Of a stretch of DNA of 64,000 nucleotides, positions 1 to 10,400 are shown one piece after another. Below the pieces are notes generated by a model. It was not told where the DNA came from and did no database searches. It saw only the letters and a program-made list of their open reading frames with translations. The position numbers were made by a program, and so were the translations under genes. This DNA is from CAYWMD01 sp964458575 (GTDB lineage Bacteria > Verrucomicrobiota > Verrucomicrobiia > Limisphaerales > JADLHS01): assembly GCA_964458575.1 (NCBI GenBank), contig CAYWMD010000020.1, forward strand, positions 38,271 through 102,270, in the 5' to 3' direction. Within the stretch, counting starts at the first letter, position 1, and each line of letters starts with the position of its first letter.

Positions 1-1
1 C

Positions 2-1327
2 TTCATTTCAAAGTTCGCAGCGGACGGCACATTCCTGGGAAGCTTCGGCGACGACTCTTATTTGAATTCTCCCCATGGGATGGCGTTCGACACGAATGGC
101 AATCTCTATGTCGCGAACGACGCTGCAGATTCGATCGTTAAATTCGACACTTCGGGTAACGGCTCGGTATTCGCCACGGATTTGCTCGACACGCCGTCAT
201 CCCTCGCCTTTGACAAAGCTGGAAATCTCTACGTCTCCAACTACGGTCAATCCGCCAACAACGTGGTGAAGATCACTCCGGGAGGAGTCAGCTCAGTGTT
301 CGCCGCCTCCGCGATTTCGTTTCCCGACGGCCTGACATTTGACAGTAGTGGCTATCTCGTGGTTGGCAATGATTGGGGGAGCTACCTCCAGAAGTTTGAC
401 ACCAACGGCAGCCTGGTCGCCACGATCTACTCCACGGTGCACAATGTGAATGGCCTGGCCGTGGACCGCGCGGGCAATGTTTACGCCGCCAACTCCTTCG
501 TCGGCGGCACCATCGAGAAGTTCGACACCAACGGCGTCGGCACGATTTTCGCCTCGCATCTCTATCCTTCCTACGGGATCGCGGCGGATGCGGCGGACAA
601 CCTTTATGTCGCCTACGACATTGAAAACCTCATTTACAAATATGCCCCCAATGGTTCGGGCGGCGTGTTTACCACCAACGGTTTGAACATGCCCCTCAAC
701 ATCGCCTTCGACACCTTGGGAAATCTGTTTGTGGTCAACAGCGGCACCAATCCGATCGTCAAGATTGACGCCGCCGGACAAAGCTCGGTGTTCGCCATCG
801 CCACCGACATCACCAAGGCTTTCGGGCCGGGCCTGGCGATTGATCCCGCGAACAATGTCTATGTGTTGGGTGACTCTGTCGGCGAAACCATCGTGAGATA
901 CACGCCGGCGGGCACGGCTGCCAATTTCGGCGATGACCCCGGTCCCACGGGAAATCCGAAGGGCATGGCCTTCGACAGCGCCACCAATCTTTACGTGGCC
1001 AACTTTCTCACTGGCACCATCTATAAGTTCGACCGCTTCGGCAACGGCACCGTGTTTGCCAGCGGCTTGAATGAGCCGGTTGCCATTGCCATACGGCGCA
1101 CCGGTTCTGTCAGCGCCCCGGCCAAGTTGTCCATCACAACAAGCGTCACCAATGTCGTCCTCAGTTGGTCCCTGGCCGCGCCAAATTACACACTCCAATC
1201 TTGCACCAACCTGGCTGGCACGAACTGGGTTACCGTGCCCGGCGCGCCCGGCACGAACAATGGCAATTACGTGGTCACCAACGGCATCCTTGGTTCAGCC
1301 AGATTTTTCCGGCTAAAGGGTAATTGA
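2..1327 (+). CDS. NHL-repeat beta-propeller exported protein, 5' partial
   Basis: The frame is open to the left edge, so the true start lies outside the window; at least 441 residues are visible. Repeats of roughly 40-50 residues with cores such as GMAFDTNGNLYVAN, LAFDKAGNLYVSN and IAFDTLGNLFVVN are typical of NHL/SMP-30-like six-bladed propellers, which usually bind ligands or serve as extracellular scaffolds. The last 60 or so residues are not propeller: they carry YTLQSCTNLAGTNW and end in ARFFRLKGN, a C-terminal module shared with several other exported proteins in this window. It converges on the enolase fragment, with a strong hairpin between them. Secretion is inferred from the C-terminal module because the N-terminus is missing. 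Substrate unknown. Confidence 0.8.
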   Translation, partial: FISKFAADGTFLGSFGDDSYLNSPHGMAFDTNGNLYVANDAADSIVKFDTSGNGSVFATDLLDTPSSLAFDKAGNLYVSNYGQSANNVVKITPGGVSSVFAASAISFPDGLTFDSSGYLVVGNDWGSYLQKFDTNGSLVATIYSTVHNVNGLAVDRAGNVYAANSFVGGTIEKFDTNGVGTIFASHLYPSYGIAADAADNLYVAYDIENLIYKYAPNGSGGVFTTNGLNMPLNIAFDTLGNLFVVNSGTNPIVKIDAAGQSSVFAIATDITKAFGPGLAIDPANNVYVLGDSVGETIVRYTPAGTAANFGDDPGPTGNPKGMAFDSATNLYVANFLTGTIYKFDRFGNGTVFASGLNEPVAIAIRRTGSVSAPAKLSITTSVTNVVLSWSLAAPNYTLQSCTNLAGTNWVTVPGAPGTNNGNYVVTNGILGSARFFRLKGN

Positions 1328-1352
1328 ATCTGTCACTGGAACAGTGGAAGAA

Positions 1353-1385
1353 AACCCTGGAAGTCAGTTGCTGACTTCCGGGGTT
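1353..1385. terminator. Bidirectional hairpin between convergent genes
   Basis: Inverted repeat: the arm CCCTGGAAGTCAG pairs with CTGACTTCCGGGG across a 3-nt loop, flanked by A- and T-containing tails. It lies between two convergent genes, as expected for a shared terminator. A close relative lies at 5664-5697 beside the intact enolase gene. Confidence 0.6.
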
Positions 1386-1392
1386 CAAATTT

Positions 1393-1456
1393 GTGGCTGC
1401 CGTCGTGAGACGGCGGCTGACTTGGCAGATGGCCACGTTCTTACGAACGCAGCTAC
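1393..1456. repeat. Palindromic element with two internal hairpins
   Basis: The outer arms GTGGCTGC and GCAGCTAC are inverted with one mismatch. Inside sit two small hairpins, GCCGTC-gtga-GACGGC and CGTTC-tta-CGAACG-like. It sits just past the 3' end of the enolase fragment. An element of the same architecture but different stem sequence sits at the same place beside the intact enolase (5705-5754). Confidence 0.6.
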
Positions 1457-1459
1457 GGA

Positions 1460-1864
1460 TTACTGCCGCGCTTTCGGCAGCGCGCTCGTGCCGGCGTAAA
1501 CCGCGTTCTTGCCGAGCAATTCCTCGATGCGGAGAAGCTGATTGTGCTTCGCCAAACGATCCGAGCGGCTAAGTGAACCGGTCTTGATCTGGCCACAGTT
1601 GGTCGCCACGGCGATATCAGCGATGGTGGCGTCCTCGGTTTCGCCGGAGCGATGCGAGAGGACGGCGGTGTAGCCGTTCGTCTGCGCGAGTTCGACGGCG
1701 TCGAGCGGTTCGGTGAGCGAACCGATCTGGTTAACTTTGACGAGAATCGAGTTGGCCGTGCCGGTATCAATGCCCGTCTGGAGGAACTTCACGTTCGTCA
1801 CGAACAGATCGTCGCCGACGAGCTGGACTTTGTCGCCGATCTTATGAGCGGATTTTCCAGTCCA
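1460..1864 (-). pseudogene. 3' fragment of a second enolase gene
   Basis: About 134 codons match the last third of the intact enolase at 5757-7046, from the segment beginning near GDKVQLVGDDLFVTN to the C-terminus. The fragment keeps the motifs holding two catalytic lysines (SILVKVNQIGSLTE and KTGSLSRSDRLAK). It lacks the N-terminal domain, the catalytic Glu and most metal ligands. Upstream of about 1864 homology ends, and a TAA in frame appears near 1901-1903. The frame is otherwise intact, and most differences from the full gene are at third codon positions. This suggests it descends from a once-functional second enolase rather than from a decaying recent copy. It cannot make an active enolase. 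Confidence 0.85.
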
Positions 1865-1978
1865 CTTGAACGGAGAACTCCTGACCTCCTGATCCTTTGG
1901 TTATTTTTTTCTTTGCTGAACCGAAATACCACCTAAAGTCAGGTTATCAGATGACTAACTTTTAACAGAAGCATAACT

Positions 1979-4900
1979 TTGAGCACTCCCTTGGTCAGAA
2001 TTCTGGTGGCACTTTTTACTTTTTCTCTGAGCGCGCTGGCGGCGGATCCGCTGAATACCTGGACGCTCCGTTCCCCGCTTCCCACGCCCAATCCACTGCG
2101 CGACATTATCTACACCAACGGCCTATGGGTCGCTGTCGGAGATGCCGGCACCGTGATCACTTCCAGCGACGACGGGCAGACGTGGGCGCGTCAATCAAGT
2201 GGCCTCACGAACAACGATAACAGAATTCTGGGGCTGACTTACGGGGCCGGCAAATTCGCAGTGGTGACAAGTTACGGGGAGTCTGGAACTTCAACGAACG
2301 GGACAAACTGGAATTTCCAGACCATGGGCATATTGAACGGATATGCGAATGCCATCACCTACGGGAATGGAAAATTCGTGGCGGGTGGAGTGTCCGCCAC
2401 GAATCTCGCCGTCTCAACCAATGGGATCAACTGGCTGCCCATCGTCGCGGTCGTCAGCGGCCAAATCAAGGACGTCACCTATGCGCAGGGTTTGTTTGTC
2501 GCTGTGGGCACGGGGGTGGGGTTGAGCGGTGGATTTGTCCTGAGTTCAGCCGACGGCACCAACTGGACCACACGCGTGACGGGTTTCTCGGGCGGATTGA
2601 ACGGAATTACTTTTGGCAATGGCAAGTTCGTGGGGGTGGGATATTCCGGCACCGCAATTTCAACTGATGGAACGAACTGGGCGCAGATCTATAATGCCAG
2701 CATCCCCGCGCGGTTCAGTGTCGCTTACGGCAACGGTCAGTTTGTCGCCGTGGGGGCTGCGGGCACGTTTCTCGATCTTGGCGTGAGCTACTCCTCCACC
2801 AATGGAACGAATTGGGTCAGCGGCGGTGGCAATCAGCCCTCGGCGGAGGTCGTGCGCTTCGCCAATGGGCGCTTCGCTTCCGTCGGCTCGCCCAGCCTGT
2901 TGGATGTGGGGACGCCCAATCGGGTTTCGTTTTGTACCAATGTTTCCAACTGGAGTTCCCCGGGATTTGGCGGCGCGTTTTCCAGTTCCGCCAGCGACCG
3001 GCGGTCGCTCGCTTATGGCAACGGCCAGTTTGCGGCGATTGAAAACAGCAGCAGCATCGTTCTGACGACCAATGGCAGCAACTACACGATGGTCGCAGTC
3101 GCAGCAAACATGCGTGCGCTGGCCTATGGCACCGGACGTTTTGTTGCCGCTCGCGCCGATTCGCCCAGCACCACTGTCTTTCATGCCTCGGATTTTAGTT
3201 GGAACCAAGTTGGCGGAGGCATTTTAGGCTCGGTGAACGCGATGATTGCTACCAGCTCGCTTTGGGTGGCCGTCGGGCAGGATGGTTTAGTCGCTACGTC
3301 CCCTGACGGTCTGCTCTGGGCCAGCTCGTCTTCCGCCACGACCAACCACTTGTTAGCAATCAGCTATGGTGCGGGCGCTTTCGTCGGCGTGGGCGTGGCG
3401 GGCACGACCGTGCGTTCTACCGATGGCGTTAACTGGACGGCGGTCACGGTTTCTGGTGCGGGCGAACTGCGTTCCGTAACCTTCGCCCGCAGCACGTTCG
3501 TCGCCGTGGGTTTCGGAGGCAAAATCTTCACCTCGCCAAACGGGACGACGTGGACCGCGCGCAGTTCGGGCACGTTACTCTCGTTGAATTCTGTCAGCGA
3601 TTGCCTCGGACGTTTCGTGGCGGTGGGCGATGGCGGCATCACTTTGTCTTCCGCCGACGGCGTCGCGTGGACCCGCGCGACGCCATTGCAGGATGATAAC
3701 CTGCAGAGCGTGGCGGCGGCGCCAACGCTGGCACTGGCTGTGGGCGATGCCAGCGGAAGCCAGACCTCAACCAATGCGCAGAACTGGCAGTGGTCGCCCG
3801 GCTCCGCGTTGGTCACCAACCTGCGGCGGATCATTTATAGCAACGGTCGGTTCATCGCGGCGGCGGACAATGGCGTGGCCTATTCCACCAGCGGAATTTC
3901 CTGGCGCAGCCAGCTTCTGACAACCCTCTATTCTTTGGTGGGGGTCAACGGTCTCATCGTAGCCGTCGGCAGTGGTGATTTTTCCAGTCAGACCACGATT
4001 TACATCTCCTCAGACAACGGCACCACCTGGAGCCGCACAAATCTTGGGTCGAGCGGTTATCTGGATGGCATAGCCTACGGCAACGGCACGTATGTCGCCG
4101 TCGGCCAAAGCGGTCTGGTGTACACTTCTCCAGATGCTGTCAACTGGACGAGCCGCACCTCGGGCACCAGCACGACGCTCTTCGATGTTGCTTTCGGCAA
4201 CAACACGTTCGTCGCCTCCCTGGACGGCAGCACCAACGTGCTGACTTCGTCCGACGGCATCAACTGGACCCTCCGCCCCACCGTTCCTGGCGGCGGCTGT
4301 GACGCGGTCGTCTTCCGTGATGGACTGTTCTACGGTGCGGTCTCGCGCTATATGACCTCGCCCGACGGGATCACGTGGACCGATCGGGGTGCGCCACCGT
4401 CCCCGCTGGTGGGGATGGAAAAGGCGTATAACCGTTACATCGCCTACGGCTACAATGGCGTGCTGTTGACCTCGAGCAACCTGACCACTTGGAGCACCGT
4501 TCCAACCCTCACGTCGCAAGAGTTCGCGTCGGCGGCAGGGGGCAACGACACATTTCTGGTTGTGGGGCGCGGCGGCATCATCTTCCAGTCCGACTTCCTC
4601 ACCAACACTCCGGTGTCCATCACGTCCGCACCCAGCAACACCACGGTCTTGAGCGGCGGGGTGGCGACGTTCCGGGTCGGAGCCGCCGGGCGCGGGCCGT
4701 TTTCGTATCAGTGGTTCAAGAACGGAAGTCTAATTTCCGGCGCCGTCAGCGCGTCGTTGACCCTGAGTAATGTCACCAGTGCGGATGCGGGCAGCTATCA
4801 TGCGGTTGTGAATGGCGATACCAGCAGCGCCACCAGTTCTGCCGCGACTCTCACCGTCGTGACTGTTTCAGCGGCGGTGCAGCCCGAAACGTTGTATGCC

Positions 4901-5638
4901 TTCACCAACACGAGCGCGACTTTCACCGCCGTGGTGACTGGAGCAACGCCAACCGCCTACCAGTGGTTCCAATATTTCAACACGCCAATACCGGGAGCCA
5001 CCAATGCCACGCTGACCCTCACCAACGTCCAGGCTTCCGATGCCACCAGCTATAAATTCACCGCAACACTTGCCCTCGGACAAACCACGAGCACCAACGA
5101 AGGTTCGTTGACGGTCTTGGATACCTTGAACGACGTGAATCTTTATGTGGAGCCCAGTTACACCCTGATTCCGAGTGGGAACAGCATTTCGTTGGAGGCG
5201 CTGGTGCTTGGTCCGGTGCCAAACAGCTACCAGTGGTTCAAGAACGGAGGATTAATCCCGGAAGCGACCAATGCGGTATTGCCGATCGTGAATGCTCAAA
5301 CCAACAACTCAGGCGACTACACCTACTTTGTGACCTACCCGCAGGGTAACGTCACCAACGAATTCAATCCCGGCACACTCGAAGTTTACTTTGCCACCCC
5401 GCCCATCCTCAGTGGCGGACGATTTCTCAATCCCAGCAGCTTTCAACTCACCTTCACCGGCTTGACGAATCGCAGCTACGCCATTGAAACCGCAACTAAT
5501 CTCAATCCACCGGTCGTTTGGGAATATTTTGATACCAAGACCGTCACGACCAATCCTGTCAAGTTCCCGATCAACACTTTTTTCCTGCCCAACGCAAACG
5601 CGCACTATTTTCGGGTACAAATCCTGCCACCCTTCTAG
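1979..5638 (+). CDS. Giant exported protein: BNR/Ycf48-like repeats plus three Ig-like domains
   Basis: 1219 residues. The TTG start at 1979 follows an AGAAG-type ribosome site and gives a signal peptide (VRILVALFTFSLSALAA). Residues about 30-870 are many copies of a ~45-residue unit with cores like YGNGKFVAVG and SSADGTNWT, resembling sialidase BNR / photosystem assembly factor (Ycf48) beta-propeller repeats. From about residue 878 come three Ig-like domains, each marked by YQWFKNG or YQWFQYF and a SADAGSY-type strand. The C-terminus ends ANAHYFRVQILPPF, the exported-protein module found elsewhere in the window. It is likely a cell-surface or secreted binding protein. No catalytic signature was seen and the ligand is unknown. 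It lies between the enolase fragment and the intact enolase. Confidence 0.85.
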   Translation: MSTPLVRILVALFTFSLSALAADPLNTWTLRSPLPTPNPLRDIIYTNGLWVAVGDAGTVITSSDDGQTWARQSSGLTNNDNRILGLTYGAGKFAVVTSYGESGTSTNGTNWNFQTMGILNGYANAITYGNGKFVAGGVSATNLAVSTNGINWLPIVAVVSGQIKDVTYAQGLFVAVGTGVGLSGGFVLSSADGTNWTTRVTGFSGGLNGITFGNGKFVGVGYSGTAISTDGTNWAQIYNASIPARFSVAYGNGQFVAVGAAGTFLDLGVSYSSTNGTNWVSGGGNQPSAEVVRFANGRFASVGSPSLLDVGTPNRVSFCTNVSNWSSPGFGGAFSSSASDRRSLAYGNGQFAAIENSSSIVLTTNGSNYTMVAVAANMRALAYGTGRFVAARADSPSTTVFHASDFSWNQVGGGILGSVNAMIATSSLWVAVGQDGLVATSPDGLLWASSSSATTNHLLAISYGAGAFVGVGVAGTTVRSTDGVNWTAVTVSGAGELRSVTFARSTFVAVGFGGKIFTSPNGTTWTARSSGTLLSLNSVSDCLGRFVAVGDGGITLSSADGVAWTRATPLQDDNLQSVAAAPTLALAVGDASGSQTSTNAQNWQWSPGSALVTNLRRIIYSNGRFIAAADNGVAYSTSGISWRSQLLTTLYSLVGVNGLIVAVGSGDFSSQTTIYISSDNGTTWSRTNLGSSGYLDGIAYGNGTYVAVGQSGLVYTSPDAVNWTSRTSGTSTTLFDVAFGNNTFVASLDGSTNVLTSSDGINWTLRPTVPGGGCDAVVFRDGLFYGAVSRYMTSPDGITWTDRGAPPSPLVGMEKAYNRYIAYGYNGVLLTSSNLTTWSTVPTLTSQEFASAAGGNDTFLVVGRGGIIFQSDFLTNTPVSITSAPSNTTVLSGGVATFRVGAAGRGPFSYQWFKNGSLISGAVSASLTLSNVTSADAGSYHAVVNGDTSSATSSAATLTVVTVSAAVQPETLYAFTNTSATFTAVVTGATPTAYQWFQYFNTPIPGATNATLTLTNVQASDATSYKFTATLALGQTTSTNEGSLTVLDTLNDVNLYVEPSYTLIPSGNSISLEALVLGPVPNSYQWFKNGGLIPEATNAVLPIVNAQTNNSGDYTYFVTYPQGNVTNEFNPGTLEVYFATPPILSGGRFLNPSSFQLTFTGLTNRSYAIETATNLNPPVVWEYFDTKTVTTNPVKFPINTFFLPNANAHYFRVQILPPF

Positions 5639-5663
5639 TCCTTGGCGCTGTTCACCGCAAACA

Positions 5664-5697
5664 AAACCCCGGAAGCCATCGCTGACTTCCGGGGTTT
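5664..5697. terminator. Bidirectional hairpin between convergent genes
   Basis: Inverted repeat AAACCCCGGAAG ... CTTCCGGGGTTT with a ~10-nt loop, A-rich before and T-rich after, between the convergent giant repeat gene and enolase. It is closely related to the hairpin at 1353-1385. Confidence 0.7.
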
Positions 5698-5704
5698 GAA
5701 TTTC

Positions 5705-5754
5705 TGTAGCGGCACTCTGTGAGTGCCGTTTGGCGGTCATAAACCGCCGCTACA
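5705..5754. repeat. Palindromic element TGTAGCGGC...GCCGCTACA
   Basis: Perfect 9-bp outer inverted repeat enclosing two hairpins, CACTC-tgt-GAGTG and GGCGGT-cata-ACCGCC-like. It has the same layout as 1393-1456 but different stem sequences, so pairing is kept while sequence varies. Confidence 0.65.
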
Positions 5755-5756
5755 AC

Positions 5757-7046
5757 TTACTTACTCTTCTTCAGCGCGGTCGAACCGGCATACACGGCGT
5801 TCTTGCCGAGCAACTGTTCGATGCGCAGGAGTTGATTGTATTTCGCCAGACGGTCTGAGCGGCTGAGCGAACCGGTCTTGATCTGGCCGCAGTTCGTCGC
5901 CACGGCGATGTCGGCGATGGTCGCGTCCTCGGTTTCGCCGGAGCGATGCGAGAGGACGGCGGTGTAGCCGTTGGTCTGTGCTAGTTCGACGGCGTCGAGT
6001 GTTTCGGTGAGCGAACCGATCTGGTTCACCTTCACGAGAATTGAATTCGCCGTGCCGGTATCAATGCCTTTCTGCAGAAACTTCACGTTCGTCACGAACA
6101 AGTCATCGCCGACGAGTTGGACCTTGTCGCCCAGTTTGTCCGTGAGTTTCTTCCACGTGGCCCAGTCGCTTTCACCGCAGCCGTCTTCGATGCTGACGAT
6201 GGGATACTTCGCCACCAGTTTGGCCCAAAGATTCACCAACTCATCGCCGGTGAGCTTCTCGCCCGTGCTCTTTTTCAAGGTGTAGGTGCTGTTGCCCGAG
6301 TAGAACTCGGAAGCCGCCGGATCAAGGGCGATGAAAATGTCCTTGCCCGCCTTGTAGCCGGCATTCTTGATGGCGAGCATGATGCAATCGAGCGCTTCCT
6401 CGGCGCTTTTGAGCTTCGGCGCGAAGCCGCCTTCGTCGCCGACGGCGGTGCTCAGGCCCTTCTGCTTGAGAACGCTCTTGAGAGCATGAAAGGTCTCGGT
6501 GATGGCGCGCAAACCTTCGCTGAAGGTCGGCAGGCCGTGCGGCTGGATCATGAATTCCTGGAAATCAATCGGGGCGTCGGAGTGCGCGCCGCCGTTGATG
6601 ACGTTGGCCATCGGGACGGGAAGGACTTTCGCGTTCGGACCGCCGATGTATTTGAACAACGGAACACCGAGGCACTTGGCCGCCGCCTGCGCAGTGGCCA
6701 GCGAGACGGCGAGAATCGCGTTCGCACCAAGCTTCGCCTTTGTCTCCGTGCCATCGAGCTTGAGCATCGTCGCGTCCACCGTGAGCTGATCCAACGCATC
6801 CACGCCGTGCAGCGCCTTGGCGATCCTGGTGTTCACGTTGGCGACGGCCTTGGTGACGCCCTTACCGAGATAGCGTTTCTTGTCACCGTCGCGGAGTTCC
6901 ACGGCTTCGTGTTCGCCGGTGCTCGCGCCCGAGGGCACTGCCGCACGCCCGATCGTGCCGCAGGTCAAAGTCACGTCCACTTCCACGGTTGGATTACCGC
7001 GCGAATCGAGGATCTCGCGCGCCTGAATGTTTTGAATCTTCGTCAT
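5757..7046 (-). CDS. eno: Enolase (phosphopyruvate hydratase)
   Basis: Cytoplasmic glycolytic enzyme interconverting 2-phosphoglycerate and phosphoenolpyruvate. With the start at ATG 7046 (MTKIQNIQAREILDSRGNPT) the protein has 429 residues, the usual length; an upstream start would add 22 unrelated residues. Diagnostic segments are all present: the N-terminal SGASTGEHEA loop, the GGAHSDAPIDFQEFMIQP segment, the VGDEGGFAP catalytic-Glu region, SIEDGCGESDW and GDDLFVTN for magnesium, SILVKVNQIGSLTE and KTGSLSRSDRLAKYNQ for catalytic lysines, and SHRSGETED. It converges on the giant repeat gene, and a truncated second enolase copy lies 3.9 kb away. Monocistronic by context. Identification is secure. 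Confidence 0.98.
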   Translation of the reverse strand: MTKIQNIQAREILDSRGNPTVEVDVTLTCGTIGRAAVPSGASTGEHEAVELRDGDKKRYLGKGVTKAVANVNTRIAKALHGVDALDQLTVDATMLKLDGTETKAKLGANAILAVSLATAQAAAKCLGVPLFKYIGGPNAKVLPVPMANVINGGAHSDAPIDFQEFMIQPHGLPTFSEGLRAITETFHALKSVLKQKGLSTAVGDEGGFAPKLKSAEEALDCIMLAIKNAGYKAGKDIFIALDPAASEFYSGNSTYTLKKSTGEKLTGDELVNLWAKLVAKYPIVSIEDGCGESDWATWKKLTDKLGDKVQLVGDDLFVTNVKFLQKGIDTGTANSILVKVNQIGSLTETLDAVELAQTNGYTAVLSHRSGETEDATIADIAVATNCGQIKTGSLSRSDRLAKYNQLLRIEQLLGKNAVYAGSTALKKSK

Positions 7047-7237
7047 GCGCACGCATGGTAAATCGCTTCGGGCGCGAGTCAAGAGAGCCATCGCTTGCCG
7101 CAGTCGAAGCAATTGACGTTGTGGTCACGAAATCGAAATTCGTGCAAGTGGCCCTTGTGTGATTTAAAAATGTGCGGATAATTCTGGTGGTGACTCAGTG
7201 TGATTCTTTTTCGTCGGACAGACAGTGAACAATTATC

Positions 7238-7251
7238 GTTATCACGATAAC
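7238..7251. promoter_or_regulatory. Palindrome GTTATCACGATAAC, possible operator
   Basis: Two 6-bp inverted arms with a 2-nt centre lie in the 368-base region between the divergent enolase (start 7046) and exported protein (start 7415) genes. The spacing and symmetry suit a dimeric repressor site, but no cognate regulator is visible and the protein that binds it is unknown. The rest of this intergenic region holds nothing else I can support. Confidence 0.3.
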
Positions 7252-7414
7252 ACTCGTGTTGTGTTCCAAGTGCCATCGTTCGCGCTCAGGCGTTTCGATA
7301 CTCCATTGTAAGATTCAAAAAATTCAATTCAACGATTCCCATGCGTCGGCTTCCTGCCATTGACCATGCGAAGGAGACACCAACCCTGCTGCTCTGTGGG
7401 CTTCTGACTCAATT

Positions 7415-10400
7415 ATGAAAACGACATTTCTCGTAGTTTGCGCGGTTTGGTGCGCTATCTTCACCCCCCTCCCGATTCAAGCCAACGCTTTCGTTTGGGA
7501 CAACGAGAACGGCAACGGCATCTGGAATGACCCGGTGAATTGGGGATTGCCCACCAACACACTCTACGACGTCGAACCCACCGCCGTGGACACCGCAATC
7601 TTCAATAACAGTTCGCCGGGCGGCGTCGTGACCCTGACCGGCGACGCGTTCGCGGTGCGCTTCCGCCACGTCCTCGCACGGGTGCGGATTATCACGATTA
7701 ATGCCGGCGAACTGGTGAATCGGACTTTGACCCTGACGGGAACGAGCCCGGAACTCTTCGACTGTGCCGACGCTACAGATGACCTCACGCTGGACGGAAC
7801 TCCCACTTGGAACGGCGCCAAACTCAAATTGAGAATAAACGGTTCCGGTGTCGGCGGAACGAAGGTAAACGGCGGCGTGACGCTCGCGGTGAATTGTGAC
7901 GTGTCGGGGGCCGGCGGGTTCATTTTGAATGCCGGCAGCAGCGGCGCGGGCCGATTGGTCCTGGGCGGCAGCAACACTTACACCGGGCCGACGACGGTCA
8001 ACGCCGGCACACTGCTCGTCAACGGCTCGACCGTTCCTGCCAGCGCGGTGTCGATCGCTTTCGGCGCGACTTTGGGCGGCAACGGCGTTATCGGCGGGTC
8101 CGTCACGGTCGCCACCGGCGGTATCCTCTCGCCCGGCACATCCGTCGGCACGCTCGCCATCAATGGCAACCTGACTCTGTCAGGCAAGTTGCAGATCGAG
8201 GTGGACAAATCGCTCACCCAATCGAACGACCTGATTACGGTGAATGGCACGTTGAGCAACGCCGGGAGCGGCAGCGTGACAGTCAACAACCTGAACCCCA
8301 ACCTGCCGCTGGCGCCCGGAGATGCATTCAAGCTGTTCAACAAACCCCTCTCCAATGGCGGAGCGATGACCATTGTTTCCAGCGGCGGCGAAATCTGGAC
8401 GAACAAACTGGCCGTGGACGGCTCCATCGCCGTGCTACCCACCACTAATCTGCCGCCAGCGCCAACGGCGCTCGCCGCCACCAGCCTGACCAGCAACGGT
8501 TTCACGGCGAACTGGAGCAGTTCGACCGGCGCGACCGGTTATCGGCTCGACGTGTCCACAAACAGTCTTTTCAGCAGTTTCGTGAGCGGATATCAAAACC
8601 TGAACGTCGGCAATGTTTTGAGTTCGAACGTGAGCAGATTGGGTTGGGGGCCTACGAATTATTACCGGGTGCGGGCTTACAACGCCAACGGCACCAGCGG
8701 TAATTCCGCTACGATTGTCGTTACCACTTTCTCGATTCCGGTTTCGGGCGACCCGACCAAGACCTACATCTGGAATTGCACCAGCGACACCAACCAGAAT
8801 TTGGGCAGCCCCGCCAACTGGGTGGGCAACGTGGCGCCGAAGCCCGGCTCTTCGAACATCCTCGTGTTTCGGGGAGACATTTCAGTCCCGTGGAATTGGC
8901 CCCACATTGATACTAACTACGGCACTACGATCCTCATTTTCAGCAACGACGTCAGGATGAATGGCATCAAGCTCACGGCCGGCAAGAATCACACCATGAA
9001 TCTGGGATCGTATGTGCTGAATGACCAACCCACCCCCGCGCAATGGTACTGCTTCTTCGGCGTAGACTCTCCCATTAAAATCCAGTGGGGGCAACGGGGT
9101 GGCGGCAGCTTCTGGGTCACCAATGCAAACTTCACCAATGCGCTGGGTGATGCCAGTTGCGGCGGGCAGACCGATTTCAGGTGCGTCGGCGGACGGTTGG
9201 ATGTTTACGGCGTGTTGAAGGACGGCCTTGGGGCGCATAGCAAACTGGTCAAGAGCGGCGAAAAAGAACTGAACCTTACCGGCCGGTTGCCCAATACCTA
9301 CACCGGCGGCACCATTGTCAACGCCGGCGCGATCCTGATGTCCAAACCTGGCGGATTCGCCGCCATCCCGGGTGATGTGATCGTCAACGGGAGCGGGAGC
9401 CTGCTCGACAATTCGCTGCAGATTGACGCGCGCGGTGTGGGCGGTGACCAGATTGCGCCTACCGCCATCGTCACGCTCAATGGCTGGGGCGGTTTCGACC
9501 TGGGCGGCAAGGCTTACAGGGTTCAAACTGTCCAAGGCGCCAGCGCCAATGCATACGTTACCAACGTGAACCGCACGCTGATGGTCGCGCCACTGTCGGG
9601 CGGGACTTACAACAGCGGCATGGGTGTATCGGATTTTTCCGGTTCCATCAGCGGCAGCGGCACCCTGGTGAAGATCGGCACCGGCACTTACGGCATGTTG
9701 GGCGCGAACTCGGTAGCGAACCTGACCGTCTTTTTAGGCACGCTCAAGGTCAACGGCAACAGCGGCACCGGCCCAGTGGCAGTCAACACCGGCGGCACGT
9801 TGCTGGGCAAGGGGACCATTGCGGGGCCAGTGACCGTCGCCAGCGGCGCGACCATTGGCTCCGGTTTGAGTGTGGGGAAATTGACCTTGCCCGCCGGGTT
9901 GAACATGAGCGCCGCCGGCAATGGCGCGACCAATGTCTGGGAACTCGCCGCGCTGAAAGACAACACGATGGGCATGGCGGGCACAGACTTCGACCAAATC
10001 GTCCTGACCGGTGGCACACTGACTCTCGGCGCGTCGGCCAACCTCGACATCCGGTTCACGGGTTCCGCCAGCGTCCCGAACGTCAACGACCCGTTCTGGC
10101 AAAGCACGCATTCGTGGACGGTGATTTCTCTGAGCGGTGGATCTAATCCAACCAGTTCCAACTTCGGTCGCATTAAAAACGGCAGTTATGCCGCCGGGAC
10201 CTTCACAACGGCTCCCACGGCGGGCGGTATTCTGTTGACCTACACTCCATCGGTTCATTCGCGCATCGTCTCAGTCGGAGTTGGAGCGGGATCTTTCACG
10301 ATGAATTACACCAATACCGTTCCTGGCAAAACCTACTTTCTAGCTTATTGCACGAACCTCAGCTCGCCGGTTTGGTTCACGGCCGGAAGCAAGACGGCAA

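Noticed and set aside
6117..7061. 314-codon open frame opposite enolase
   Set aside because: Arises from the third-position GC bias of the enolase gene on the other strand; translation shows no domain.
7079..7276. 65-residue minus-strand frame with a CFDCGKRW ending that hints at a zinc ribbon
   Set aside because: Too short, only one CxxC pair, no ribosome site, and it overlaps the candidate operator palindrome. I cannot support it as a gene.
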